This document shows, piece after piece, positions 47,012 through 60,500 of a stretch of DNA of 64,000 nt; the first letter of the stretch is position 1, and the number at the start of each line of letters is the position of its first letter. The translations under genes and the position numbers were made by a program. Source of the DNA: Hormiphora californensis (lineage: Eukaryota; Ctenophora; Tentaculata; Cydippida; Pleurobrachiidae); contig CM035357.1 in the NCBI GenBank assembly GCA_020137815.1, positions 4,514,996 through 4,578,995 on the forward strand, read 5' to 3'. The notes beneath the pieces were generated by a model, which did not search any database, was not told the origin of the DNA, and saw nothing but the letters and a program-made list of their open reading frames with translations.

Positions 47012-49142
47012 TCATGACTGATTACAGACCTTGGAGTTGCATTTTCCTGATTTCACCAGGACCGCGGCTACAGCCACCCCCACCACTAGGACGATAGTCA
47101 CCACAACGATAGCGATAATAGCACCAGTAGAGATCCCACCACTGGTATCTAGAGAGTAGAGTGTGTTAGTGATGGAGTATCTGATAGTGGGGGTAGGGGG
47201 GGGTAGAGGGGGATATAGTGGGCGTGGGTGGAGAGAGGGAGAGTGTGTTAGTGATGGACTATCTGATAGTGGGGGTAGGGGGGTAGAGGGGGATATAGTG
47301 GGCGTGGGTGGAGAGAGGGAGAGTGTGTTAGTGATGGAGTATCTGATAGTGGGGGTAGGGGGGGGGTAGAGGGGGATATAGTGGGCGTGGGTGGAGAGAG
47401 GGAGAGTGTGTTAGTGATGGACTATCTGATAGTGGGGGTAGGGGGGGTAGAGGGGGATATAGTGGGCGTGGGTGGAGAGAGGGAGAGTGTGTTAGGGGCT
47501 GGAGGGGGATATAGTGCACCCTCACTAACACACTCTCCTCTCTCCACCCACCCCCACTATAGTGAGGGTAGGGGTGGGGCTGGAGGTATCTGGAGAGAGG
47601 AGAGTGGGTGTTGGTGAGGGGGCTGGAGAGATACTGATAAAGGGGGTAGGGGTGGAGAGATATACTATTGCTAACATGTTAGTGAGGGGGCTGGAGAGAA
47701 AAAGTAGGGGTGGGTGGAGAGAAATAGCGAAGGAGTTTACTTGGAGAGATTAAGATTGAGCGAGGGATGGAGAGAGATAGAGAGATAATGGGGAGGGGAA
47801 TTTAGCGGGTTGAGCTGTAATAGCGCATGCAGGCATTCGATCATTCAATCAAGACCAGCATTATTAATATGCATTTGATTCAACAGCAGTCCAGTGTGCC
47901 ATGGTCCTCTTATAGCAGAGCTGTAATAGGCGATGTGTCTCTCTGACCTCCGTCAGGCCAATGTTATAACCGATGTTCTCGCGAAATGAGAATAAGGTCA
48001 AGTATCAAAGCTCTGACAGGCACACACCGGGCCGTGTAGCTATGCAGCGAAGAAAAAGCGGTGCAGTAGATGATCCATGTCAATCATACACAATCATATT
48101 ATTGTACACAGTTTATTGTACACAGTTTATTGTACACAGTGTATAATTGTACACAAAGATCTGGCGTGTATTTTGATACCTGGCTCAACCTTCCCATCCT
48201 CTACACAGTTAGCAATAGTACCATTCAGTTCACCCCCAGTACCACACGCCAGTACCGCCTCACCGCCACTCAGGTACGGCCACCTTTTATCAGGGCAGTT
48301 CAGGGTATAATTACTGCCTTCTAGTATGAACGCCTTGTCTGGTGTTACCGTTGCATTTGTGACTGGTCGGGTACACACCGGAGCTGAATATGTAATCAGA
48401 GGTTGGGATCAATGTGTACTACTGCAGGCTTTGGGCACGTCGCACCCCCATATATAGTGTGTGCGAGATTCGCAATCACAGATCCTATTTTTGATTCTCA
48501 AATCACATCGGGTTGGTGCCGTCAGACAGAGGGAGTACAACGTGCCCAATATAACAAGCAGGAACCGACCGACACCAGTAGACAACCAATCAGAACTCGT
48601 TATTTAGGTCACGTGACTGGTTATCAGTCAATCAGAGACCAGTATTTCCTGATTCGGTCGGTTCAAGCTACATATGACGTGTTTCACATCACATTCTGCA
48701 CTCACCGCAAGTTATGGGTACTGTCAGTAGTTCCTCATCGTTCAGTCTTATTACAATGGAGGCATTTACCAAGTCAATCGGTCTCCAGAGATTAGCCGTC
48801 AATTCCCTGTCCTGACCTGGAAATGGAATAGGCTTGAATTGTTCATTGACAAGCGACTCAAGAATAGGTGTGGTGTACTCAATACTCAATAAAACTAACA
48901 AAAAACATCAATGTAGGGTATTTACATGTTTCTCCTGCTTCCACAGCGGGTGAAAAGTAGTGTGGTGATGATGGTATCTCCGTCCCATTTTGACCCCTAA
49001 CCACCACGGAAACACAACGAGCAGTTGGGGGCAAATGGACAACTATTTGATCATCTTTATTAGTACAATTTATCATTACGTCTTTCTCCGTAAGGCTGTA
49101 GCTATCACAACCTAGATAGGAGATAATAAGGAAACTAAACAT
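47012..49142 (-). CDS. Type I membrane protein with sushi-like module, 4 exons
   Basis: Exons in transcript order: 48926-49142, 48706-48894, 48180-48383, 47012-47148, all GT-AG and phase 1, giving 248 residues. I chose MFSFLIISYLGCDSYS as start because it reads as a signal peptide; an upstream in-frame ATG at 49253 lies in repeat family R3. The N-terminal half is unrecognised, with NCT and NGT glycosylation sites. The third exon, CTRPVTNATV...YTLNC...AVLACGTGGELNGTIANC, has the cysteine and glycine pattern of a sushi (CCP) module, the type found in complement regulators and adhesion receptors. The last exon encodes the helix GAIIAIVVVTIVLVVGVAVAAVLV and a very short tail. Function unknown. 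Confidence 0.72.
47161..47510. repeat. Minisatellite of about 82 bp in an intron
   Basis: Four to five units starting GTGTGTTAGTGATGGA at 47161, 47243, 47323, 47406 and 47487, G-rich on the plus strand (GGGGGTAGGGGGGTAGAGGG). It starts 13 nt beyond the last exon of the antisense membrane-protein gene, so on the transcript it is the C-rich end of the intron before the transmembrane exon. Confidence 0.92.
48559..48664. mobile_element. hAT-like MITE family H, copy 5
   Basis: Ends CAGGAACCGACCGA and TCGGTCGGTTCA (last bases mutated). Lies in the intron between exons 48180-48383 and 48706-48894 of the antisense membrane-protein gene, only 41 nt beyond the donor side. Confidence 0.88.
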
Positions 49143-49404
49143 CACCAGATTCAAGCAAATGGTACCCTCTCTGGCACTGCTGACCCCGTTTCGATTCTTA
49201 GATCGGCGCCGCCAGACAGACAAAACCCAAGATAATACAGTAGCAGAGTTCATTCAATTTAGTAGTCGAGTCTATTCAATTTATAGTAGCCGAGTCTATT
49301 CAAATTAGTAGTCGAGTCTATTCAATACCTTTCTCTTCAGATGGCCGCTCTACTTTGATTGTTTGTAGTATTTGGTAACCATTATCAATCCGAGCCAACC
49401 GGCT

Positions 49405-51800
49405 GAAATACATACACCTGAAAGTGAACAGATTAGAGATGGAGAAGGCGTTCGGCTGAAATACATACACCTGAAAGTGAACAGATTAGAGAGGGAGAAA
49501 TACATACACCTGAAAGTGAACAGATTAGAGATGGAGAAATACATACACCTGAAAGTGAACAGATAGAGATGGAGAAGTACATACACCTGAAAGTGAACAG
49601 ATTAGAGATGGAGAAATACATACACCTGAAAGTGAACAGATTAGAGATCATGGAGAAATACATACATCTGAAAGTGAACAGATTAGAGATCATGGAGAAG
49701 TACATACACCTGAAAGTGAACAGATTAGAGATCATGGAGAAATACATACACCTGAAAGTGAACAGATTAGAGATCATGGAGAAATACATACACCTGAAAG
49801 TGAACAGATTAGAGATCATGGAGAAGTACATACACCTGAAAGTGAACAGATTAGAGATCATGGAGAAATACATACACCTGAAAGTGAACAGATTAGAGAT
49901 CATGGAGAAATACATACACCTGAAAGTGAACAGATTAGAGATGGAGGCTGAAGTACATACACCTGAAAGTGAACAGATTAGAGATCATGGAGAAATACAT
50001 ACACCTGAAAGTGAACAGATTAGAGATCATGGAGAAATACATACACCTGAAAGTGAACAGATTAGAGATGGAGGCTGAAGTACATACACCTGAAAGTGAA
50101 CAGATTAGAGATCATGGAGAAATACATACACCTGAAAGTGAACAGATTAGAGATCATGGAGAAATACATACACCTGAAAGTGAACAGATTAGAGATGGAG
50201 AAATACATACACCTGAAAGTGAACAGCTGATTAGAGATGGAGAAATACATACACCTGAAAGTGAACAGATTAGAGATGGAGAAATACATACACCTGAAAG
50301 TGAACAGATTAGAGATGGAGAAATACATACACCTGAAAGTGAACAGATTAGAGATGGAGAAATACATACACCTGAAAGTGAACAGATTAGAGATGGAGAA
50401 ATACATACACCTGAAAGTGAACAGATTAGAGATGGGGAAGGCGGGTTCGGCTGAAATACATACACCTGAAAGTGAACAGATTAGAGATGGAGAAGGCGTT
50501 CGGCTGAAATACATACACCTGAAAGTGAACAGATTAGAGATGGAGAAATACATACACCTGAAAGTGAACAGATTAGAGATCATGGAGAAATACATACACC
50601 TGAAAGTGAACAGATTAGAGATGGAGAAGTACATACACCTGAAAGTGAACAGATTAGAGATGGAGAAGTACATACACCTGAAAGTGAACAGATTAGAGAT
50701 GGAGAAATACATACACCTGAAAGTGAACAGATTAGAGATGGAGAAATACATACACCTGAAAGTGAACAGATTAGAGATGGAGAAGGCGTTCGGCTGAAAT
50801 ACATACACCTGAAAGTGAACAGATTAGAGATGGAGAAATACATACACCTGAAAGTGAACAGATTAGAGATGGAGAAATACATACACCTGAAAGTGAACAG
50901 ATTAGAGATGGAGAAATACATACACCTGAAAGTGAACAGATTAGAGATGGAGAAATACATACACCTGAAAGTGAACAGATTAGAGATGGAGAAATACATA
51001 CACCTGAAAGTGAACAGATTAGAGATGGAGAAATACATACACCTGAAAGTGAACAGATTAGAGATGGAGAAGGCGTTCGGCTGAAATACATACACCTGAA
51101 AGTGAACAGATTAGAGATGGAGAAATACATACACCTGAAAGTGAACAGATTAGAGATGGAGAAATACATACACCTGAAAGTGAACAGATTAGAGATGGAG
51201 AAGTACATACACCTGAAAGTGAACAGATTAGAGATGGAGAAATACATACACCTGAAAGTGAACAGATTAGAGATGGAGAAATACATACACCTGAAAGTGA
51301 ACAGATTAGAGATGGAGAAGGCGTTCGGGTGAAATACATACACCTGAAAGTGAACAGATTAGAGATGAAATACATACACCTGAAACAGATTAGAGATGGA
51401 GAAATACATACACCTGAAACAGTGAACAGATTAGAGATGGAGAAATACATACACCTGAAAGTGAACAGATTAGAGATGGAGGCTGAAGTACATACACCTG
51501 AAAGTGAACAGATTAGAGATGGAGGCTGAAGTACATACACCTGAAAGTGAACAGATTAGAGATGGAGGCTGAAGTACATACACCTGAAAGTGAACAGATT
51601 AGAGATGGAGAAGGTGTTCGGGTGAAATACATACACCTGAAAGTGAACAGATTAGAGATGGAGGCTGAAGTACATACACCTGAAAGTGAACAGATTAGAG
51701 ATGGAGAAATACATACACCTGAAAGTGAACAGATTAGAGATGGAGAAGGTGTTCGGGTGAAATACATACACCTGAAAGTGAACAGATTAGAGATGGAGAA
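49405..51800. repeat. 39-bp minisatellite, about 60 units
   Basis: Basic unit GAAATACATACACCTGAAAG plus TGAACAGATTAGAGATGGA (39 bp). A 42-bp variant with GAGATCATGGAG is common at 49630-50170. Spacer variants GGCGTTCGGCTG and GGCTGAAGTACAT recur and mark higher-order blocks of roughly 250-300 bp. Because unit lengths are multiples of three, both strands stay open for long stretches (13-residue periods such as EKYIHLKVNRLEM). No start context, splice signal or known family supports translation. It lies just upstream of the antisense membrane-protein gene. Confidence 0.96.
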
Positions 51801-51815
51801 GGCGTTCGGGTGAAG

Positions 51816-52276
51816 ACAAATGCCTTCCCTCGCGTCATGATCAAGCTGGATTCACAGTTCAATGGAGCACATATTTTTTGCGTCTTCCCAACCCCACACT
51901 CTAACGAAACAAGAAATCCCCCCCTGGAGAGAAATGAATATCTTGAGTCACCCGACACTGTGCCCGCGCGAGTAAGAACAATTCAATGAATATCTGTCGG
52001 AGCATATTGGCATAACCCTAATCTTATAGCATTGGCCTGACAAATGAATTCGGGGCCTGGCAAGACACTAATCTAAACCAAACCCATCCCTCCTAAAACA
52101 GATGAATATATCTTACCTGACATCATCATTCACCCATTTGGAAATATCTTCACTTCTTATAAGAACTGCAGTACTGTTTACTTTCCCTTTTTGGTTGGTC
52201 AAACTGTTAACAGTTTTATTGTGGAGAATCCAACTGTCCTCACTGCCTGGCAACAACTGCAGAGAGATACATATGT
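51816..52276. other. Unassigned DNA after the minisatellite
   Basis: No gene seen. Contains a degenerate single unit of the 11576 minisatellite (about 52048-52105). Confidence 0.5.
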
Positions 52277-52400
52277 GTTACCCGGTCGCTTGTAGTGGTA
52301 AAACGGTAATGGAAAACGGAGATACGGTAAGAAGACGCGCAACCATGGCCAATCAGTGCGCTAGTACGTGCTGACACATAAACTTTTTGGCAGAGTATTG
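52277..52400. repeat. Dispersed repeat family R5, copy 1
   Basis: GGTCGCTTGTAGTGG through GCGCTAGTACGTGCTGACAC and about 20 nt more, matching 55923-56046 at about 88%. The second copy interrupts a LINE, so R5 is itself mobile or was carried by a mobile unit. Confidence 0.85.
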
Positions 52401-52527
52401 TACGCTCCATTCGAGAAAGTGAAAGAGAAAGAGAAAGACAGAAACAAAACGACAATGAGAGGGGATAGGGACGGAAAGCGATAGGAACCTTCCCCGAATC
52501 GTGTCTCATACCGTCTAACACTCCTGA

Positions 52528-53190
52528 TCTGTCTGGCGCCGCCGACCCCATCTGAGCGCACTGAGAATCAAATTGGGGTATGGGCGCCGCCATACGGCTC
52601 TTGATTGGCTTCCCCGAATTATCTTCCATATCTCGTATCGTCTGCTACTGCTAATAAGCTTCACCGAATCACATGGTTCATATCCCGTATTGTCTCCCAC
52701 TGCCAATAAGGCGTCCCAGAATCGGATCACATATCCATCCCCCTCATTAGAATTTGTTAGTGCTTTTGTTAGTGCTTTTGTTAGTTCTTTTGTTAGTGAT
52801 CGGGCTTCTCTTATACCAATGCCAATCTTTCTCTCTCTCCTCTCTATATTCTATTCCCTTGCTTCTTCTCTCTCCCCCTCACAATCTCTAATACATATAT
52901 CTCTTTTCTCTACTCTTCTACTCTTCTATTTTCTCTCGCCAAAATCTATTTTTAATTTCTTTCATTTATAAAGAGAATGTATGTCTAATCAGGTGGGGTA
53001 TTAATGATCTAAAAACTGCTTTCCTAAATTCACCTTAGCTTCTAATATTAGCGTTCAGCATGGAAGCCAAGCATGGTCCTTTACGTGATATGCTGAGTTT
53101 CGCATACCCATTCGATTCTCGATCCCAGAGCTGTAGCATGTGCCTTGGCGACAGTGTGCTCAGATGGGGTCGCGGCGCCAGACAGGTTTT
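52528..53190. repeat. R3 fragments and T-rich filler
   Basis: R3 pieces at 52528-52604 and 53143-53190 bracket AT-rich DNA with a 14-bp tandem TTAGTGCTTTTGTT (52758-52800). Repeated phrases such as TTCCCCGAATTATCTTCCATA and CCATATCTCGTAT suggest degenerate tandem copies at 52490-52730. No gene supported. Confidence 0.6.
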
Positions 53191-53399
53191 TCTTAAAAAG
53201 TTTTTTCTTTTTTGTTTGTAGCATGAGGGCTGCTGGCTTTGTTTCTTTATCCCGATTTATAGTCTGTTATTTAATTTCAGCTAACAAGTTGTTTTCCAGA
53301 AATTTATGTGTCCTGTTTTTCCTTAGGCTTTTTTCTATTTTTTGGAGTATATAATCAGTAGATGTGTCTATTTTGTTCTAAGTGAGTCAGGATATTAAC

Positions 53400-53511
53400 A
53401 ATCTTGGTGTACCGCTCTGAATCTGGGCAGTGTTGGACTCATGTCAATGATCCAGCCCTGTCTGGACTGAGCGGTATACTAAAAACCCTTTATTATTATT
53501 ATTATTATTTC
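53400..53511 (+). mobile_element. LINE 3' end with ATT tail (fragment)
   Basis: GTACCGCTCTGAATCTGGGC through GAGCGGTATACTAAAAACCC into (TTA)n. The AGCGGTATA phrase and the ATT tail are also found at the 3' end of the LINE at 30372-31437, so this is a severely truncated relative in plus orientation. Confidence 0.65.
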
Positions 53512-54587
53512 TTTTATTTTCTGTTTTTATTTCTAACTAATTTTTTTCTTTCTGTTATTCCTTATTTTTCATTTGGGCGATTTATACCATTACATACCAC
53601 CATAGACAGCACATATAGACAGCACCATAATTACATGATATAGGGGTGTTCGAAAGCTTTCGAAGTTGTCTACCACCATAAAATTGGTTGTTGTGAATGT
53701 CCCATGTTTATATTGAACACTCGACGCGTACAGAATTAGCTGTATGTACCATATTTTCAACAACAAAAAATCACATTTTCAAAAAAAATCACATCATGAT
53801 AAGAGAAATTTGATTTTGGGCACATTTTAGGAGTCGGTACTAACACTTAGGTATTTAGATAGGGTTCGTTCTAGGTACTCGATCTTATCGTATATAATAT
53901 CGTTTATGTTGGGATGGTTTAGTTTTGAGTAGCCTGAAAGTATGTTTGTCCAGCAGTATAGCTATCCGTACAATGGAGTATCTGCTTTTGCGCTGAAACT
54001 TCGCCATTTCTGAGCCGATTTCAAATTTCTTGAGCTGCTTGGGACGAAGTCGATGCCCTCTTTGCAAAGAGCCAAAGAAAAAGCAATTTGGCTAAGAAAC
54101 GGCTGAGTTATGACCCAAAAAACGTCAACTTTCATTGGTGATTACTCGACCAAAACGCGGAGTTTTTACGTCAGCCGACCCGAAACGTGTGGGACACAAC
54201 GGAGATCTGAGCTATGAAAAAATGTGATGTGAGAACTTTATAATACCAATAATTGGTGGGCGGACTCTAGTGCTAACGGACTCTATATCTAAACCCAAGG
54301 AGGACTCTATATCTAACCCTAACCTTTACACTAACCCCTCACCTCGAACCCAAATAACAGCCCTAACACTTCTAAACGAGTATAGAGGCACAGCAAACTC
54401 TCGTTTCCGGCCTAACGGCCGAAATCTCGAGTTCGCTTTTCGTGATTTTAGCACTAGAGTCCGCTTACCATAATAATTATGTCGAAAATCACCATGAAAT
54501 TAACATCATATGCCCTGACTACAAGTAGTATGTAAAAGATAAAACGGCCACGAATCCTGGTGGTTTAACTATCTGCCACTTCCCAAC
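53512..54587. other. Upstream region of the ankyrin gene
   Basis: AT-rich DNA, an inverted fragment of R1 (54147-54190) and an R4 relative (54255-54473) end about 115 bp before the start codon. No TATA box or other clear promoter element noticed. Confidence 0.5.
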
Positions 54588-57500
54588 ATGGAGGATCTGG
54601 AGATGGGTCCTGTGGAACTGTCCGAGGAAAGACGACCATCCCAAAATATCAATGAATTAACATTAAGAGAAAAGCTGGCAGAGAAAGACAATCAGCTGGC
54701 AGAGAAAGACAGTCAGCTGGCAGAGAAAGACAGTCAGCTGGCAGAAATGAATAAAACGCTGGCAGCGAAGGATAAAAACCTGGCACAATTGAATGCAGAG
54801 AAGGACAGTCAACTGGCAGAAAGGCTGGCTGAATTTAGGATCCAGCTAGCAAAAATCTCAGAAGAGATCGTCTTTCAACCGACTTTATTGAAAGGTAATT
54901 TAAACTACAAGCAAAAAAGTCGTACCTGAACCACATGACACCCGGCTGTTCACATTACTGAGATTGTGTACTTTTTGGTTTAATTCAATGTGCATTAGAA
55001 TTAACCGTTCCATGAGTTTGTGGAGGTTTGACGCTAGGGTTATTGTTAGGTGATTTAGGCATGCGATAGTCATCCTTTCCTGGCTTGGGCAGGTAGATGG
55101 CATCTGCTTCCTGCCAGGATTTGGGGGTTACCCCTAGGGCCTAGACTGTACGATGCCTTAATATAGCTATCTTTGCAAATGGTTCAGCAATAATGTCTGC
55201 TACTTTTTGCATCATGATGGGTCTGATGCCATCCGGCCCAGCAGCTGATAGAGGTTTAAACTTCCTTAGTGCTTTCATGATACGTGTTTTTGAGAATGTT
55301 TTTCATCAAAAATCTGCCCTTCTAGGGCTTTAGTTTTGTCCTTGAGGGAGGGTCTGGTTGAGTGGTCCTCGCCAAAGCGAACCTCTGCCATTATCTGGAG
55401 GGTTTCTATAGGGGGGGGGGGGGCTGTGGGCAGAAACGTATGTTTTTGGGGTACACTTGTAGTATGCCAAATGCCCATGTAGACTGTGAGATTCTTCCGA
55501 TAGGGATATCGGGAAATACTCTGATCAATAAGCCGTGTGGTATACAGACTCTTCCGATAGGGTGAATAATGAATATCAGGGAAACTATTTCTAGTCATAC
55601 ATTTACAAGGGGACAATTCATTGGTCCCACACCCAGTGCCCACAGCATCAGTTCTACTACTTTTTCGTTAGCTGTTTCAAGTTCTTCGGCGTTTGATATT
55701 TCCATTTCTGCCAGTCCTGATATTCTAGGCCCTTTTCGACAAGTTGTCTGTATAGGGCCAATTTTGTTGTAGAAGGGGCGTATCTTGCTACCGTCCATGT
55801 CCCTCAACACAAATGTGATGGGTACGTGGTCGGATCTGCATTTGCCCTCTATTGTCTTGTATCATTTCCAGTGTATGGTTGTTGGTCATGATAAGATCTA
55901 GCACATTTTTTCTTTTTCCATTGTTACACGGTCGCTTGTAGTGGGAAAACGGTAATGGAAAACGAAGATACAGTAAGACGACGCGCAACCGTGACCAATC
56001 AGGGCGCTAGTACGTGCTGACACATGAACTTTTTGCCGCGCGTTATGCACCGTGCGCGTCTCCTTACTGTATTTTGCGTTACCGTATTTTGACTGCAAGC
56101 AGCACTGTTAAAAGTGTGGGGGCAATTCACGCGTTCGATACATGCAGATCAAGATCTACAACGGCATCTAATAGTGCATTTCCCATTTTCTTACCGATAG
56201 GATCTTTAACCACTGCTCCCCAATTAGTGTTGTGGGCGTTGGTATCAGATCGAACTACTAGTTTCAACTGCCAACCCTCCTAGTAATTTGGGAGGGCATC
56301 CGGAATTCTCGCTCTCTTTCCATGTACATTGAACATAGAATGACTGCTTTGGTGCCCAATTTGACAAGGATTTTGACGTGGTCTTTTTTGTCATATAGGG
56401 CAGAGAATCCTCCGCTGGACCTAACTTTAGACGATTTCCCTATTATAGGCGGTTCTTGGGCTAGGATAATTTGTTATCTTGTTTGGTTGTAGGTGATTAT
56501 GTCATCACATGGTGTTACTCTGCTGAGGGTCCTTAAGGCGGCCGTAGACTCTGCTGCCCCTCCTGTTGGGGTGGGGCGGCAGATTTTCTTGGGCTCCGCG
56601 GGCAGTGTTAAACCTCCCTGTCCCTTCCTTTCGGAGGGTCATTTGGGTTCCACTTGCACTATTCGGTGCTGCGATTTGACTCTTCTGCCCTTTCCCTGTC
56701 GCTACATTGCCCGTTTCTCCAACATTTAGTAGATCAGCTTCACTGAAGGGCGTGAGTCCCGTTTTACAGGGGCTGGTGCCCTCCGGTAATGGAGGGTGCT
56801 CCCTGGATAGAGGGTGCTCCCTGGAGGGCCCTCCTGGGATGGGGGCTCTGCGGGTAGTTCTCTAGCTATTTGGGGGAGACAATGGTAGTGAGAGCCCTCA
56901 CTTAGATGGTTTGTGAAGGTAATATTACTCTCCATATAGCATTGGATATGGTGGGTCAGTAATGATATGCCACGTTGTTTTAAAAGGGAACGAAGAGACG
57001 CCTCGTGACCACGGAATTAAGAACCATGGCCTGAGGGTCGGCGAATTACACACCCTATTGAGTATTGGTTGTTTAGTTAGGTTATAATGTAAGGTCGGGA
57101 GCAAGGGTAGCCCATTTGATTTTCCAATTATGCTGATTTTGGTCGCATTGTGAAGTTAATCGATAGCCAAACATAATTGGTTAAATTTTGAGCTAGAGGT
57201 CTGAAATTTTGATCAAGTTATTTATGGTAGAACTATCATGGTAGACTTGGGGGGGGGGGGGGGGTATTGCCCCACACGGTGGCTTCCCCAAGCAGCGCAC
57301 TGGGAAAGCTATCTGAAATAACGCACCAGTGGTCAGAGTTTAGACCTCATTTAACTCGAATATTTTCAGACCGGATCAACTATGACACTGAATTAGAAGC
57401 TGAAACTGAAATTGGAAGTGGATTTAAGGCCGATCAGGTATGAAAATAATTTATTTCTAGGTTCAATGCACTTATATCACTGCACCGGCAAGTGCATTGA

Positions 57501-60500
57501 ATGATTGTACAGTGAGGGATCACAGAGAATTAAACAGAATTAAACGAGAGAACTAATTTTGCCCCTGCACATGTTGCCCCTGCACATTTTGGTGACATGT
57601 AAACCTGTGTGAGATCGATGCGCGACTGAGATCGTTTTCACATACATACACAGTATTATTCGCGGAGCGAGAATAGGTTGCAATTGATACAATTGCACAT
57701 TTTGCCCCTGAACATGGTCTATCTTCCGTTCTGCTACCGCGTGGGCCAATAAAAAGGGAGGGTCTTAAATCTTAGATTTCTCGGGCAGCTTAATTCCAAT
57801 GGTTCTGAAACTTTGACACAATGTTCATGAGCTTATGCCAGATATGTGTACAGAGTTTCAAGTCCAAAAATGCAGAAATTCATTGATGAACCGAAATTCC
57901 TTTTTTTATAGTTAATTGGAGGTTTTCCCTTGTTCCAAGTCGATTTGGATCGCAAAATTGCAGCCACTCAATAGTGTTAACATTTATCAATGGCAATCTG
58001 AAATTTCATTGAAAATGAATAAAGTTTAGTGGTTGAAATTAATGAATTAAAAATGATCATTTTTTCAAAAAACATATTTTCGCTGAAAATGAGAAATTTG
58101 CACTGTAGAGATGAAATCAAAACCTAGCTGGGTTATGCTTTAATCATTTAAGTTCATTTTGGTTTTTTTAATTTTAAATTTTTCGTTAATAACTGCATAA
58201 ATTAACATTTAACCGATAGTTCATTAACAAACCGTTAGTTGAGACATTAGTAAATCGAAACCTTGCTAATGGAAGCTTACCAATATAAATATCGACTTTT
58301 GAGTAATGTAGCTCAAGCATGTATAGAAGGATCTACGAAAAGCGCGAATAGTCAAAGTTAATTAATTCATTAATTCTCATTTTAGCTCAGTTTTACAGGA
58401 ACATACTTGCATTAAGTGCACAATCAGATGGATTAATTTTTATCCAGTTGCTGGCGGCAGAACTCGACAGAGTTCGATTGATTTACCATGACAACGGAGT
58501 TGGTTACTATAGCAGCCAGAGAATTCGCCGTAAAATATCCCTTTCTTGCTATAAACTCGGGTACCGGACTAAAACTCGAACGGACGATAACTCCAACTCG
58601 AAAATTTCGGACAATAACTCACTTTTGAAAATCTCGAATTTAGTTGAGTTATAGCCCGGATCTCCACCTTTAGATCAATTTTGAACACCTCTTAAACCAA
58701 TAAGAGCATTTATTTAATTAATTAACGTGGTGAGATAAGAAATTTATTTTGTTCTACTCCCACTAACGCAAAGGCGTGGTCATTTTACATTTTGGTCCCA
58801 TTATTTTTGTCTAGGGTAAACCGGGGCAATTCGAACCATGTGCTGCCCGTCTCTTACCGTTAAGGTATCATAATGACGTCATCCTATCTCCAGAAGACAA
58901 CTGCTCGTTCGAGCCTGCCCGTTACCACTAAAAGGGCTCTAGATCCGGTTTATATTGGCCAATTTCAGATTTGAAAAAAACTAGCTGAAAGCTAACAATA
59001 TTAGCTTTCAGATGGTATAATGTTTTCATTCCAAATTCTAGTAAATTAAGACCACCGGGGCAATTCGAACCACCGGGGCAATTCGAACCGGGGCAATCAT
59101 ACTATTATCCTTATTATAATAAGCAAATGCGTGGCGTGATGAGTATGATGTAGTATCCCACGTGCAAATGGTGGGGGTTGCCAAGGAGGTGGCTTGGGAG
59201 GGGTATTGGAGATTGTGGGGGGATACTGCACGTGCATGTTGTTTGTTGTTTGTTGTGTGTTCCTGTGGTGTTTCGTGGTGTTTTAGAATCTACTGCTGGG
59301 ACCGCCATAATTGCCAAAGCCTTTCTACCTACGTACCCCGTTGATTCTCTACATAGCTACAATTCTACGGATCTTTACCACCTGATTCTACATGTTATTC
59401 AGCGGAATTTCCCTTGATGTTTATCACCAGCGCTCTACCACTACCAACCTCCGTATTCTTTACCCCGACATGGAGAGACAAAGAATGAGAGGGGGAGAGA
59501 GACATAGAGACGGGTGGGGGGGGGGTGTTTTAGGACTTAACAATGGGCTTTCTAGTTAAAGCAAATAGGGAAATCCCATGTCCCGTTTTACCAAATATGG
59601 CACGCACAAAATTCCTGGAAATGGCCTTTTGCACGTGTTGTCCCTAGAGGGACCCTGGCAACCTGCCGGGCCAGCTTGAGCCTTAAACTGCACGTGCATC
59701 CTTGATTCATCTCTCTGCCGGTTGTGTGATTGATCGTTTGCTCGATTTGATCTGTTCACCACGTTTCGTGAACATGACTACTCAACTTCAACACAATCGC
59801 CAGCGAGTTTGGAGAAGCCATATGTCCCAAACTGGCGCTGACGCCTATAGACTACGTGATAGAATCCTACAAAAGAGGTGATTATTATTCAAAAAAAGTT
59901 GTCAACACACGTAATAACAAAGTATCAATGGCACTAATAAGAAATGACAGTAATACGTGAAAGTATTTTGCCAATGTACTCCTTCATAAAATACTTCAGG
60001 ACCTGGCAAAAGAGGACCCGTGGTTTTTCTGTCGAAAGAATCCCTGTGGTTAATTTACCTGATACATTTACTGATTTAAAAAAATTTCAAATGATACTAC
60101 ACTATTTGCTTAGTTTACTGTATGACCATCCCTGACATTCGCCCGTAGGGCGAGCGGGCTTACTAGTTTGGTTAACACACCGGGGAAATTTAGTTCGTGA
60201 ACCGGGGCAAACCCCTTTAATTCCAACTTCGGGTCGGACGAGGGGAAGCTTGCCTTTTGCGAACATAACAAAACATCCCATTTTCCTAGGACGAAGGTGA
60301 TGCTAATACTTCAGTTAACTCGGAAACAGAAGCAACCGGTGATGCCAATGAGGACACTGATAATGGAAACAATGAAGAAGAGAATTTACTGATACAGGCC
60401 ATTAACGAAACAAGCGATCTTCAACAGATGCTTGAGAGCGAATACAGAGATGGTCTGACTCCACTAACATACGCAGCTGAACATGGGTTTGTGTCAGCAG

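Noticed and set aside
49405-51800. Long repeat-peptide genes on both strands
   Set aside because: Openness follows from unit length divisible by three. There is no start, splice or family support.
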